Under the pieces are notes generated by a model. That model ran no database searches and had not been told where the DNA came from. It saw only the letters and a list, made by a program, of their open reading frames with translations. A stretch of 64,000 nucleotides of DNA, from assembly GCF_030407165.1 (NCBI RefSeq), contig NZ_CP129111.1:3528880-3592879 (forward strand). Direction: 5' to 3'. Of this stretch, positions 17,451-26,542 are shown piece after piece; within the stretch, counting starts at the first letter, position 1; each line of letters opens with the position of its first letter. A program made the position numbers and the translations under genes. Origin of the DNA: Fontisubflavum oceani. GTDB taxonomy: Bacteria > Pseudomonadota > Alphaproteobacteria > Rhodobacterales > Rhodobacteraceae.

Positions 17451-17803
17451 GGCTTTGTTCCAAGGGCCTGCATCAGCTTGGCCCGCATCCAAGCAACATC
17501 AAGCAGAGCTTCAGCCAGATCGCGTTCCAGCTCTTCATCGACAACAAGCGTGCCCTGGTTCAGATGCTTTGCGATCTGGTTGAGGTTGTTTGCAGTGCGA
17601 GACTGGCCAATCCGCACAAGCACCTCAGCCAAGAGCTGTTGCTCCGCAACAGGTGGTTTTTTCCTCTTCCGGTATGTGGGGGCCTCCGAGGCAAAAACCA
17701 CGGACTTGATATAAGACCCAAGCGGCATTGATCCGGCCTGCGTCTCTAGTTGCTGGCGTTCATCAGCACTCAACCTTAGCGAAAACGGGGCAACACGGCT
17801 CAT
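17447..17803 (-). CDS. mobC: MobC-like mobilisation accessory protein
   Basis: A 118-residue protein. RLSADERQQLETQAGSMPLG is the ribbon-helix-helix-like start, and the C-terminal NLNQIAKHLNQG followed by a long helix matches the bacterial mobilisation protein (MobC) family. It helps the relaxase reach and melt oriT. Four-base overlaps with both neighbours place it centrally in a three-gene operon. Confidence 0.82.
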   Translation of the reverse strand: MSRVAPFSLRLSADERQQLETQAGSMPLGSYIKSVVFASEAPTYRKRKKPPVAEQQLLAEVLVRIGQSRTANNLNQIAKHLNQGTLVVDEELERDLAEALLDVAWMRAKLMQALGTKP

Positions 17804-17988
17804 GGACGTGGCCCCCGCAACTCTGGAATATTTTCGTGCTTGAGAAGCTCGTGCCAGCGTTCAAGCTCTTCAAACAGTGCATCAATATCATCGATGCTAA
17901 AGTCTGTGGATGGGGAGCCATCGGTGCTTGCGACATCTGAGAAATCAGACACACTGGAGTTCGAACACGCTCCGTTTGAGCGCACCAT
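17800..17988 (-). CDS. Small acidic protein leading the mobilisation operon
   Basis: A 62-residue protein, MVRSNGACSNSSVSDFSDVA at the start and DDIDALFEELERWHELL in the middle. A GGAGAAG ribosome site lies about 6 nt upstream and the stop overlaps the MobC start (ATGA), both good evidence that it is translated. The reading frame is open upstream to 18061, so a longer form cannot be excluded. Its first codons coincide with the 12-bp sequence also found at the tRNA end. Unknown function. Confidence 0.6.
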   Translation of the reverse strand: MVRSNGACSNSSVSDFSDVASTDGSPSTDFSIDDIDALFEELERWHELLKHENIPELRGPRP

Positions 17989-18351
17989 TTCATCTTCTCC
18001 GCCGCGCAGATTTGGCGTCCTGAGATGGATCGGCGACCGGGAGCCAGTCAGTTTATCTCAAACGTTTCGATACCCCGGCTTGTAGCCTTGCGCTTTCGGG
18101 ACCCGTTTCCGAAAGCAGTCTTACTGATCTCGCTGATGCCGCCCAATTGACACGATCGGCCATGGTTTCATGGGTGCCGCACATTCAGAGCCGTCATCGC
18201 AGACGCCCATACCTCGATAGTATTATGCAGCCCATTGCGGTTGATTGAGAAACGCAATGCCGTCCGGCGGGCAATTGATCTGTCGCATATCAGTAGATGG
18301 CGTTGTGGCCATAATGCGGCGCATCAGCATGCTTCTCTCTCAGGTCATTTC
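17989..18351. other. Gene-free junction between island and backbone, with inverted repeats
   Basis: No credible gene is seen. GCTTTCGG (18092-18099) and CCGAAAGC (18109-18116) form an 8-bp perfect inverted repeat with a 9-nt spacer, near the mobilisation operon, and so an oriT candidate. CATTGCG (18233-18239) and CGCAATG (18253-18259) form a second, upstream of the ATPase. The right end of the island probably falls in or just before this stretch. Confidence 0.4.
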
Positions 18352-20945
18352 ATGTCCGATTCTACACCATTGCCCAAACACGGGCTGACATCCGCAGCCG
18401 TCGCCGAAGCCAGGGACCGTTACGGCTGGAACGAACTGCCAAAGGCCAAACGGGTCCCTTGGATCTTGGTTTTGCTCAGGCAGTTCACCGGACCTTTGGT
18501 ATTGATCTTGATTGCGGCCGCCGCCATCGCTCTGGTCTTGGGCGAAGTTGTAGATGCCATAGCCATCGGCCTGGTCGTCTTGCTCAACGGTATCTTGGCT
18601 TTGTGCAGGAATGGCGGGCCGAAAACGCGCTGGACGCGTTGCGTTCGATGCTGACCCCAACCGCTTTGGTTCTACGCGATGGGGAGGAGCATGTGATCCC
18701 AGCCCGGGAGATTGTGCCGGGCGATTTGGTCATCGTTGCCTCGGGCGACAGTGTCCCCGCCGACCTGACGCTGGTCTCGGCAACGGAATTGCACGTCGAT
18801 GAAAGTGTTGTGACGGGCGAGTCCGTCGCGGTTAGCAAGCGCGTCGGCGCGGACACCGACGCAGGCCGCCTTCTGATGGGAACCGGCGTGACCGCAGGGC
18901 GTGGCGAGGGGGTTGTCTCGGCCATCGGCGCGGCGACCAGTTTTGGGTCGATCGCCGAAATGACCCAATCCGTTGGTCAGAAACAGACGCATCTGCAACG
19001 CAAACTGGGGCATTTGGCTCGACAACTTGGCATTGCCGCCCTGCTGATTGCGGCGGCGATTGTGGCGCTTGGGACATACGTTGGACGACCGCTGTTCGAG
19101 ATGTTCATGACCGGCCTCTCGCTCGCCGTGGCGATGGTGCCTGAAGGCCTCCCTGCCGTCGTTACAATCACGCTGGCGCTCGGCGCATCCGTGATGGCGC
19201 GGAAACGGGCGCTCGCGCGGCGGCTGCAGGCGATTGAGACCCTAGGCGCGGCCTCCGTGATTTGCACCGACAAGACCGGGACACTGACCGAAAACAAGAT
19301 GACAGCAACCGAGGTCTGGACCTTGGATGCGACGTATCACGTCACCGGAACCGGCTATGACCCCGCAGGCCATATCGAGCGCGATGGGCTGCGGGTCCGG
19401 GCGGTGGATGACCCGGTGCTGGCACTGCTGCTTGAAACCGGGTTGACCTGCACCCATGCGCGATTGCGGCGGAGCGGCGGCGACTGGACGATGATCGGGA
19501 CGCCAACCGAAGGCGCCCTGGTCACTTTGGCGTATAAAGGTTGGGCACCGGCCCCGCAGGACGTGACCGCCGAACGCCCCTTTTCAAGCGAACGCAAGCG
19601 GATGAGTGTGGTTGCCCCAGTAGCAGGTGGGCACCGGCTGTATATGAAAGGGGCGCCTGAGGCTGTTTTGGCCTGCGCGACAACCCTGCAAACGGCGGAT
19701 GGCCCCATCCCTCTGACGGAGAGCCTGCGCGATCAGGTGTCGGAGACCCATCGCATGATGGCCGCGCACGGGCTGCGCGTTATTGCGTTGGCGTGGCGTG
19801 AAGCTGACAAGGATGACCTGGAAGAGGAAAGCCTGACCTATATCGGTCATGTCGGCCTGATCGACCCACCCCGGCCCGAGGTGAAAGACGCCGTAACGCA
19901 AGCGAAACAGGCGGGCATTCGCGTCATCATGATCACCGGCGACAGCCCGGTGACCGCCGGCGCGATTGCCGCGCAGCTTGGGATGGGAGAGCCGCGCTGC
20001 ATCCAAGGTTCTGAACTCGATGATCTCTCAGATGAGGCTTTGGATCGGCTTCTGGCCGAAGATGTGATTTTCGCGCGGACGCTGCCCGCTCATAAGATGC
20101 GGATCGTCGCGACGCTTCAGGGTCAGGGGCAGATCGTTGCGATGACCGGCGATGGCGTGAACGACGCCCCTGCCCTCAAGCGCGCCGATATCGGCGTGGC
20201 GATGGGCATTCGGGGCACCGATGCGTCGAAGGATGCCGCCGATCTGGTCCTGCTCGACGACAATTTCGCCACCATTGTCGGAGCCATCGCCGAAGGGCGG
20301 CGGCAATTCGACAATGTGCGCAAATTCGTCCGCTATCTCTTATCCTCCAATGCGGGCGAGGTACTGGCGATCTCGGTCAATCTGTTGCTCGGCGGGCCGC
20401 TGATCTTTCTGGCGACGCAGATCCTCTGGATGAACCTCGTCACCGATGGGGTCACCGCTGTGGCCCTTGGATTGGAAAAGGGCGAAAAACAGCAGATGGA
20501 GCGCCCGCCCCGCCGCCGGGACGAGCCGATTTTGGGCGGGCATGGCTTTGCCCTGATCCTGCTCTTCGGCACCTATACGGCCACGGCCAGCCTGTGGCTG
20601 TTCTATAGCTTGATGCCGCTTGGCGTTGATCTGGCGCGCACGGCGGCGTTCACGGGCATGGTCGTCTTTGAAAAGATGAGCGTCTTTGCTTTTCGGTCCC
20701 TCACGCAGCCTTGTTCGCGGATCGGCTGGTTCAGCAATCCGTTCCTGATGCTGGCGCTTGTTGTCACCCTGTCTCTGCAGGTTTTGGCCGTCTATTGGCC
20801 GCCGCTGCAGACGCTTCTGCGCACGGTGCCGCTCGACGCCGGGCACTGGGCGGTGATCGCCGCCTTGGCCCTGCCGCTGATCCTGGTGCCGGAAGGGGTG
20901 AAATTCCTGGCCACACGCCGGGCTGTTCCGGGGAATGTGGCATGA
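18352..20945 (+). pseudogene. P-type cation-transporting ATPase (Ca2+/PMR1-like), frameshifted
   Basis: The N-terminal cation-ATPase domain starts MSDSTPLPKHGLTSAAVAEA, and the first membrane helices are intact to VVLLNGIL. There TTGGCTTTG (18595-18603) lacks one G compared with the expected Gly-Phe-Val-Gln codons; the rest continues in the +1-restored frame as GFVQEWRAENALDALRSM. Downstream are the phosphorylation loop DKTGTLTENKM, TGDSPVTAGAIAAQLGM, TGDGVNDAPALK and C-terminal membrane helices. Total about 864 residues if repaired, usual for the family. Its stop overlaps the alcohol dehydrogenase start. It is either a pseudogene or a single-base sequence error. Confidence 0.88.
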
Positions 20946-21937
20946 CCCTTTCTCGCGCGATGGTCCTGACAGTACCAGGTCAACCTTTGCAGATGATCGC
21001 CCGCCCCTGCCCCGAACCAACTGTCGGCGAGGTCTTGATCAAGGTCGAAGCCTGCGGCGTGTGCCGGACTGATCTACATGTGGTCGATGGCGAGTTGCCC
21101 AAACCGAAGTTACCGCTGGTACCTGGGCACGAGATTGTGGGCCGGGTGGCGGCTCTTGGCCCTGATGCGCCGGGAGATCTGGCGTTGGGCACCCGGGTTG
21201 GCATTCCCTGGCTCGCCTGGACCTGCGGCAGGTGCCGCTATTGCCGCGCGGGGCAGGAAAACCTCTGCGATCAGACGCGGTTCACCGGCTACTCCGCCGA
21301 TGGTGGCTATGCCGAGCATTGCGTGGCGGATGGTCGCTATGTGCTGCCCTTGCCGGCGGAGGCCGATCCGGTCGCTCTGGCGCCGCTGCTCTGCGCTGGT
21401 CTGATTGGTTATCGCACGCTGTCCTTCGCGGGCGACGCCAAGCGGATCGGCATTTACGGCTTTGGCGCGGCGGCCCATATCATTTGCCAAATTGCCCGCC
21501 ATCAAGGGCGCGAGATCTATGCCTTTGTCCGGCCCGGAGACGAGACGGCAGCGGATTTCGCGCGCAGCCTTGGGGCGGTTTGGGCTGGCCCCTCGACCGC
21601 GCCGCCGCCTGAGGAACTGGACGCGGCCCTGATCTTCGCGCCCGTCGGTGACCTGATTCCGGCGGCGCTGAAAGCGGTCCGCAAGGGCGGGCGGGTGGTC
21701 TCAGGCGGCATCCATATGAGCGGCATCCCAAGCTTTCCCTATCGCGATCTTTGGGAGGAGCGGTCAATCTATTCTGTGGCCAATCTCACCCGGCAGGACG
21801 GGCTCGACTTCTTCCCGCTTGCTGAAGCCGCAGGCGTCAAGACCGAGACAACACCCTACCCGTTGGAGGACGCCAACCGCGCATTGGACGACCTGCGCAC
21901 GGGGCAGTTGCAGGGGGCGGCTGTGTTGGTGCCTTAG
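20942..21937 (+). CDS. Zinc-dependent alcohol dehydrogenase
   Basis: A 331-residue MDR-family enzyme. VEACGVCRTDLHVVDGE has the catalytic-zinc cysteine, PGHEIVGRV the zinc histidine and glutamate, and CGRCRYCRAGQENLC the four structural-zinc cysteines. The nucleotide-binding region has GIYGFGAAAHIICQIA. It should oxidise alcohols or reduce aldehydes with NAD(P). The ATG overlaps the ATPase stop, so the two are co-translated. Together with the neighbouring phosphoribosyltransferase, CBS and Crp/Fnr genes it resembles gene sets induced at low oxygen in other bacteria (inference). Confidence 0.88.
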   Translation: MTLSRAMVLTVPGQPLQMIARPCPEPTVGEVLIKVEACGVCRTDLHVVDGELPKPKLPLVPGHEIVGRVAALGPDAPGDLALGTRVGIPWLAWTCGRCRYCRAGQENLCDQTRFTGYSADGGYAEHCVADGRYVLPLPAEADPVALAPLLCAGLIGYRTLSFAGDAKRIGIYGFGAAAHIICQIARHQGREIYAFVRPGDETAADFARSLGAVWAGPSTAPPPEELDAALIFAPVGDLIPAALKAVRKGGRVVSGGIHMSGIPSFPYRDLWEERSIYSVANLTRQDGLDFFPLAEAAGVKTETTPYPLEDANRALDDLRTGQLQGAAVLVP

Positions 21938-22599
21938 GCGGTGGCTTGCAGCAGCGTCGTGACGTCGGCATCGCTTAGTTGATCGAAACGTTGGTAATGG
22001 GCGCCGATCGCATAGAAGGGCTCCGGCGTCACGAGGCAGATCAGGTGATCGACCTCCTGTTCAAACTGCCGGAGGGTTGATGCCGGAGCTACGGGCACGG
22101 CCAGGACCAGCGGCCCCGGGTTCTGCGCCTTCAGCCCCCGAAGCGAGGCGCGGATCGTTGCGCCCGTCGCAATCCCATCGTCAACCACGATCACCGGGCG
22201 TCCGGACAGGGCGACCCGGTCCCGCCCTTTCAGATACCGGCGACGCCTGCGCGCGATCTCGATCAGAGCATCCGCCTTCAACGCCTCGATTTGGCCGTCG
22301 GTCAACCGGCTCCGCGCACGGATATCTTCATTGAGAACAAGTTGAGGCGGGTCGCCATCGACAACGGCCCCAAGCGCCACTTCGGGATGGGAGGGCAGCC
22401 CAAGCTTGCGCGCGAAGAGCAAATCCAAGGGCGCGCCGAGCCGTTGCGCAACTTCGGCGGCCACCGGAACCCCGCCGCGCGGTAACGCCAAGACGACCGG
22501 ATCGGCCAAGGTCGGCTCGACCGGAATCAACTCGGTGAGTTTGGTGGCCAGCAACCGCCCGGCGTCGGCGCGGTCTTTGAAGGTGGGGCCTATCCTCAT
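21934..22599 (-). CDS. Phosphoribosyltransferase-family protein
   Basis: A 221-residue protein. VIVVDDGIATGATI is the PRPP-binding loop of type I phosphoribosyltransferases, and LALPRGGVPVAAEVA is the N-terminal strand typical of the stand-alone stress-associated branch. The start has GAGG upstream and lies 11 nt after the permease stop, so it is last in the BMP transporter operon; its 3' end overlaps the convergent alcohol dehydrogenase by 4 nt. The substrate cannot be told from sequence; a nucleobase salvage role would fit the transporter. Confidence 0.8.
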   Translation of the reverse strand: MRIGPTFKDRADAGRLLATKLTELIPVEPTLADPVVLALPRGGVPVAAEVAQRLGAPLDLLFARKLGLPSHPEVALGAVVDGDPPQLVLNEDIRARSRLTDGQIEALKADALIEIARRRRRYLKGRDRVALSGRPVIVVDDGIATGATIRASLRGLKAQNPGPLVLAVPVAPASTLRQFEQEVDHLICLVTPEPFYAIGAHYQRFDQLSDADVTTLLQATA

Positions 22600-22609
22600 C
22601 GGCCTCGCT

Positions 22610-23875
22610 CTATTCCTTGATATAGGGCTTGCCGTCCGCCGCCGGGGCGCGGGCGCGGCCAATCAGCCCCGCAACCACGATGATCGTCGCGATATAGGGT
22701 GCCATGGCCAGGAACTCCGACGGGATCGGTGTGTTCAGCAGCGCTAGTTTCTGCTGCAACGAGTCGGTGAAGCCAAAGACCAGCGCCGCCATCAGAGCGC
22801 CCACCGGGTGCCAGCGCCCGAAAATCATCGCCGCCAGCGCGATGAAGCCGCGCCCGCCCGTCATGTTTTCATCGAACCGCCCGACCGAGCCAAGCGTGAA
22901 CCAAGCCCCGCCAAAACCGGCGATCATGCCGCCAATCGTGACATGCACATAACGCGTCCAGTAGACGTCGATGCCAAGCGTGTCGGCCGCGCGCGGATGT
23001 TCCCCGACAGCCCGCGCGCGGAGCCCATTTCTTGTGTGGAACAGGTAGTAGGTCGAGACCGCCACCATGATCAGCGCGCCATAGACAAAGATATTCTGGT
23101 GAAACAGCATCGGGCCGATCACGGGGATGTCGCCGAGAACGGGGATATTGATCGCACGGAAAACCGGCGCGTTGTTCAGGTGCCGCATCTCGGCAAAGAC
23201 CTGGCTTGAGACATAGCTGGTGAGGCCGAGGACGAAGAGGTTGATCACCACGCCCGCGATGATCTGATCCATCCGGTAGGTCACGACCAACGCGGCGAGG
23301 ATGAAGCCGAAGAGGCCGCCGATCACCACAGCAGACAAAAGCCCGCCCCATCCGCCCAGCACCGACCCCATCAGCGCACCGGTGAAGGCGCCCGCCAGCA
23401 GCATGCCCTCGACCGCGATATTCACCACCGCGACCCGTTCGCAGAACACCGCCGCCAGCGCGCCGAGCGCAATCGGCATCGCGCGCACAACGGTGGCTTG
23501 CAACATACCGGTCAGCGAAAAGGCGTTCCCCGCAGTGGCCCAGAGCAGGAAAGCGATCACCAGCAATATCAGCCCTACGCCCAGAGACAGGGTGGTCCAC
23601 CGCCCTCCACCACGCAGGAACAGCCGAGCGCCGAGGAAGGCCGTCAAAACGGCGGCGACATAGATGAAAGGGCGCGCCGGGACGATCAGGTCGCCGATCA
23701 CCCAGGTATCGCGCACCCGCGACAGGCGGAAGGTCGCGTCGCCCGCCGCGTCACCGAAGGCCACCACAATGAACAGCGCCAAGGCGATCATCACCCCGCC
23801 GGTGATCTGCGCCCGGCGCGTCTCGGCCCGATCAACAATGGGGGCGGCCGCCTGACGGTCGGGGAGCGCGGTCAT
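22610..23875 (-). CDS. ABC transporter permease, BMP/nucleoside-type (second permease)
   Basis: A 421-residue multi-spanning protein of the branched-chain/ribose permease fold, with about ten hydrophobic helices. VFCERVAVVNIAVEGMLLAG is the cytoplasmic coupling segment shared with the YufQ/NupC-like group; a long N-terminal region precedes the first paired helices. It overlaps the first permease by 4 nt and should form the heterodimeric membrane channel with it. Confidence 0.88.
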   Translation of the reverse strand: MTALPDRQAAAPIVDRAETRRAQITGGVMIALALFIVVAFGDAAGDATFRLSRVRDTWVIGDLIVPARPFIYVAAVLTAFLGARLFLRGGGRWTTLSLGVGLILLVIAFLLWATAGNAFSLTGMLQATVVRAMPIALGALAAVFCERVAVVNIAVEGMLLAGAFTGALMGSVLGGWGGLLSAVVIGGLFGFILAALVVTYRMDQIIAGVVINLFVLGLTSYVSSQVFAEMRHLNNAPVFRAINIPVLGDIPVIGPMLFHQNIFVYGALIMVAVSTYYLFHTRNGLRARAVGEHPRAADTLGIDVYWTRYVHVTIGGMIAGFGGAWFTLGSVGRFDENMTGGRGFIALAAMIFGRWHPVGALMAALVFGFTDSLQQKLALLNTPIPSEFLAMAPYIATIIVVAGLIGRARAPAADGKPYIKE

Positions 23876-25011
23876 GACGCGCCTCCGCTATCGCCGCGCC
23901 GGAAGCCCCAGGGGAATATCGCCCGGACCAGAAGCGGGGCGGCGATGAACACGATGATCAGCGCCTGGATGATGCCAATGAGGTCGATGCTGACGCCCGC
24001 ATCCACCTGCATCTGCCGTCCCCCGGCCTCCAAAGCCCCAAACAAAAGCCCGGCAAAGAGCACGCCAACCGGATGCGAACGGCCCAAAAGCGCCACGGCG
24101 ATGGCGTCGAACCCGATGCCGGCAGAAAACCCGGGGCTGGCGCGACCCAACACACCCAGGACCTGATTTGCCCCGGCCAGACCAGCCAGCGCGCCGGCGG
24201 TGGCCATGGCCAGCACGATCACCAGCCCGGCCCGCATGCCCGCATAACGCGCCGCCGAGGGGCTTGCCCCGCTGGCGCGAAACTCGAAGCCAAGTTTGCT
24301 GCGGAACAACAGCCAATAGACAAAAGCCACAGCCAGTAAGGTCACGAAAATCCCGGCATGAACCCGCAGATTGGGGTCGATCCAGTCCAAAAGCCGAGGC
24401 AGCTCCGCACTTGGCGGCACCGATTGGGAGACTGGATCGGACCGTCCGGGGCGCTGCACCCAGGGCAGGCGCAGCATGTAATCCACCAGCCGGAAGGCGA
24501 TCATGTTCAGCATGATTGTCGATATGACCTCATTGGCGCCGGTTGTGGCACGCAAAACCCCGGCGATCGAGGCATAGGCCGCCCCTGCGACCCCACCCGC
24601 GACGAGGCAGAGCGGCAGCAGGATCGCGAAAGGCAGCCCCGGAAAGCTGAACCCGCAGATCACCGCCGCCATGCCGCCAATCAGGATTTGACCCTCCGCC
24701 CCGATATTGAACAACCCGGCCCGGAACCCCAGTGCCAGCCCAAGGCCCGCCAAGATCAGTGGCGCGGCGGCCGTTAGCGTCTCCGAGAGCGCATTGAGCG
24801 ACCCGACCGAGCCTTGCAGAAGCGCCACATAGGAGCGCCCAATCGTTGCCAGGTCGACATTGGTCGCCAACATGGTCAGTGCCCCAAGGATCAACGCGAC
24901 CAAAATGGCAAAGAGCGGGACAACCACTAGATCTTCAAACGCCACACGTCCCGGCGCGGCGCGTTCCAAAAGCTTTCGGGTGGCTGCGTTGATCGCGTCC
25001 TGCGTGCTCAT
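23872..25011 (-). CDS. ABC transporter permease, BMP/nucleoside-type (first permease)
   Basis: A 379-residue membrane protein with about nine helices. GFRAGLFNIGAEGQILIGGM is the highly conserved coupling motif of the YufP/NupB-type permeases, and GANEVISTIMLNMIAF follows. Four-base overlaps with the ATPase before and the second permease after show translational coupling. Confidence 0.88.
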   Translation of the reverse strand: MSTQDAINAATRKLLERAAPGRVAFEDLVVVPLFAILVALILGALTMLATNVDLATIGRSYVALLQGSVGSLNALSETLTAAAPLILAGLGLALGFRAGLFNIGAEGQILIGGMAAVICGFSFPGLPFAILLPLCLVAGGVAGAAYASIAGVLRATTGANEVISTIMLNMIAFRLVDYMLRLPWVQRPGRSDPVSQSVPPSAELPRLLDWIDPNLRVHAGIFVTLLAVAFVYWLLFRSKLGFEFRASGASPSAARYAGMRAGLVIVLAMATAGALAGLAGANQVLGVLGRASPGFSAGIGFDAIAVALLGRSHPVGVLFAGLLFGALEAGGRQMQVDAGVSIDLIGIIQALIIVFIAAPLLVRAIFPWGFRRGDSGGAS

Positions 25012-26519
25012 GCCGCAACTCCCGCCATGGCCAGGCCCACTTCCGATTTCTTGGGCGGGCCGGTGCTGGCATCGAACTCGGCAACGATGCGGCCTTTGAA
25101 CATCACCAGAACCCGATCCGAGAGCGACAGGATTTCATCGAGTTCCGAGGACATCAGCAATATACCATCCCCTTCGGCCCGCGCGGCCATCAGGCGTGCA
25201 TGGATGTATTCGATGGACCCCACATCGAGCCCTCGGGTCGGCTGCGCCGCGACCACGAATTTCGTGTCCCGCGCCAGTTCGCGCGCCACGATAAGCTTCT
25301 GCTGATTGCCGCCCGAGAGATGTCCGGCCTCGGCAAAGACCGAGGGCGTGCGAACGTCAAACTCAAGCACCGCCTTGGCCGACCAGTCTTGGGCGGCTGC
25401 CCAGTTCACCTGCGGCCCGCGCGAGAAGCGATCATCGTAATAGGCATCCAGCACCATGTTCTCGGCCACGGTAAAGCCGGGGATCAGGCCCACATGCTGC
25501 CGATCCTCAGGGATATGCGCGATCCCCATGCGGTGCCGGGCGCGGACGCTGGCATCGGTGATATCCTCGCCCAGGAACCGGATCGTGCCCTGCGCCGGGG
25601 CGCGCAGCCCGGTGATCGCCTCGATCAGCGCCGATTGGCCATTGCCTTGAACCCCGGCCAGACCGACCACCTCGCCGCTGCGGATCGACAGGCTTACATC
25701 GTCGACCGCTCGGTCGCCATTGTCGCGCAACACAGTCAGGCGGTCGATCTCAAGTAAGCTTTCGCCGGGATCGAACGCGCTTTTGTCGACCTCGAATTGC
25801 ACGGGACGGCCCACCATCATCTCGGCCAGATCGGCCTTGCTGAGCTGTTTCGGATCGCCCTCGCCGATGATCCGCCCACCACGCAGCACACTGATCCGAT
25901 CCGTGATGTCGAGGATTTCGTTGAGTTTGTGAGTGATGAAGACAATCGCCTTGCCGCTGTCACGAAGCGATTTCACGATCTCGAAGAAATCGCGCACTTC
26001 CTGCGGTGTCAGAACGGCGGTGGGTTCGTCGAGGATCAGCACATCGGCCGAGCGGAAGAGAACCTTGATGATCTCCACCCGTTGCTGCACCCCGACCGGG
26101 AGCGTTTCGACCAGGGCATCGGGGTCAACCGTCAGGCCATATTCGGCACTGATCTCGCGCACCTTGGCGCTGGCCGTCTTGAGGTCCAGATGATCGAACC
26201 GCCCTGTCGGTTCCACACCCAGCACAACATTCTCGGCGACGGAAAAGACGGGGACCAGCATGAAATGCTGATGCACCATGCCAATCCCCGCGGCGATGGC
26301 ATCCCGAGGGCCGTCGAACATAGACGGTGTGCCATCGATGAAAATCTGACCGTCGTCGGGCCGGTAGAGGCCACAGAGCACATTCATCAGCGTGGATTTG
26401 CCCGCACCGTTTTCCCCCAGAAGACCCAAAACCTCGCCAGCCCGGATGGTCAGGTTGACGTCTTCATTGGCCACAACCGACCCGAAATGCTTGGTGATGC
26501 CGCGCAACTCGACGTCCAT
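25008..26519 (-). CDS. ABC transporter ATP-binding protein with two nucleotide-binding domains
   Basis: A 503-residue protein. Domain 1 has Walker A GLLGENGAGKSTL (33-45) and Walker B VLILDEPTAVL. Domain 2 has a degenerate Walker A (GLAGVQGNGQSALIEA, with Q in place of the usual K) and a signature HLSGGNQQKLIVAREL. Fused tandem NBDs with a weak second Walker A are normal for the sugar and nucleoside (CUT2/BMP-type) importers. It energises the two downstream permeases. Confidence 0.9.
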   Translation of the reverse strand: MDVELRGITKHFGSVVANEDVNLTIRAGEVLGLLGENGAGKSTLMNVLCGLYRPDDGQIFIDGTPSMFDGPRDAIAAGIGMVHQHFMLVPVFSVAENVVLGVEPTGRFDHLDLKTASAKVREISAEYGLTVDPDALVETLPVGVQQRVEIIKVLFRSADVLILDEPTAVLTPQEVRDFFEIVKSLRDSGKAIVFITHKLNEILDITDRISVLRGGRIIGEGDPKQLSKADLAEMMVGRPVQFEVDKSAFDPGESLLEIDRLTVLRDNGDRAVDDVSLSIRSGEVVGLAGVQGNGQSALIEAITGLRAPAQGTIRFLGEDITDASVRARHRMGIAHIPEDRQHVGLIPGFTVAENMVLDAYYDDRFSRGPQVNWAAAQDWSAKAVLEFDVRTPSVFAEAGHLSGGNQQKLIVARELARDTKFVVAAQPTRGLDVGSIEYIHARLMAARAEGDGILLMSSELDEILSLSDRVLVMFKGRIVAEFDASTGPPKKSEVGLAMAGVAA

Positions 26520-26542
26520 ATCCTGTCTCCGCGCCGCTCAGA

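Noticed and set aside
17953..17988. tRNA-like 3' end (GGAGTTCGAAC...CACCA) near the mobilisation operon
   Set aside because: The T-stem does not pair and no acceptor or anticodon arms can be built upstream. It is at most an att-site trace.
20711..20941. Upstream extension of the alcohol dehydrogenase into the ATPase gene
   Set aside because: The extension lies in the wrong frame of the ATPase coding region; the ATG overlapping the ATPase stop gives the normal N-terminus.
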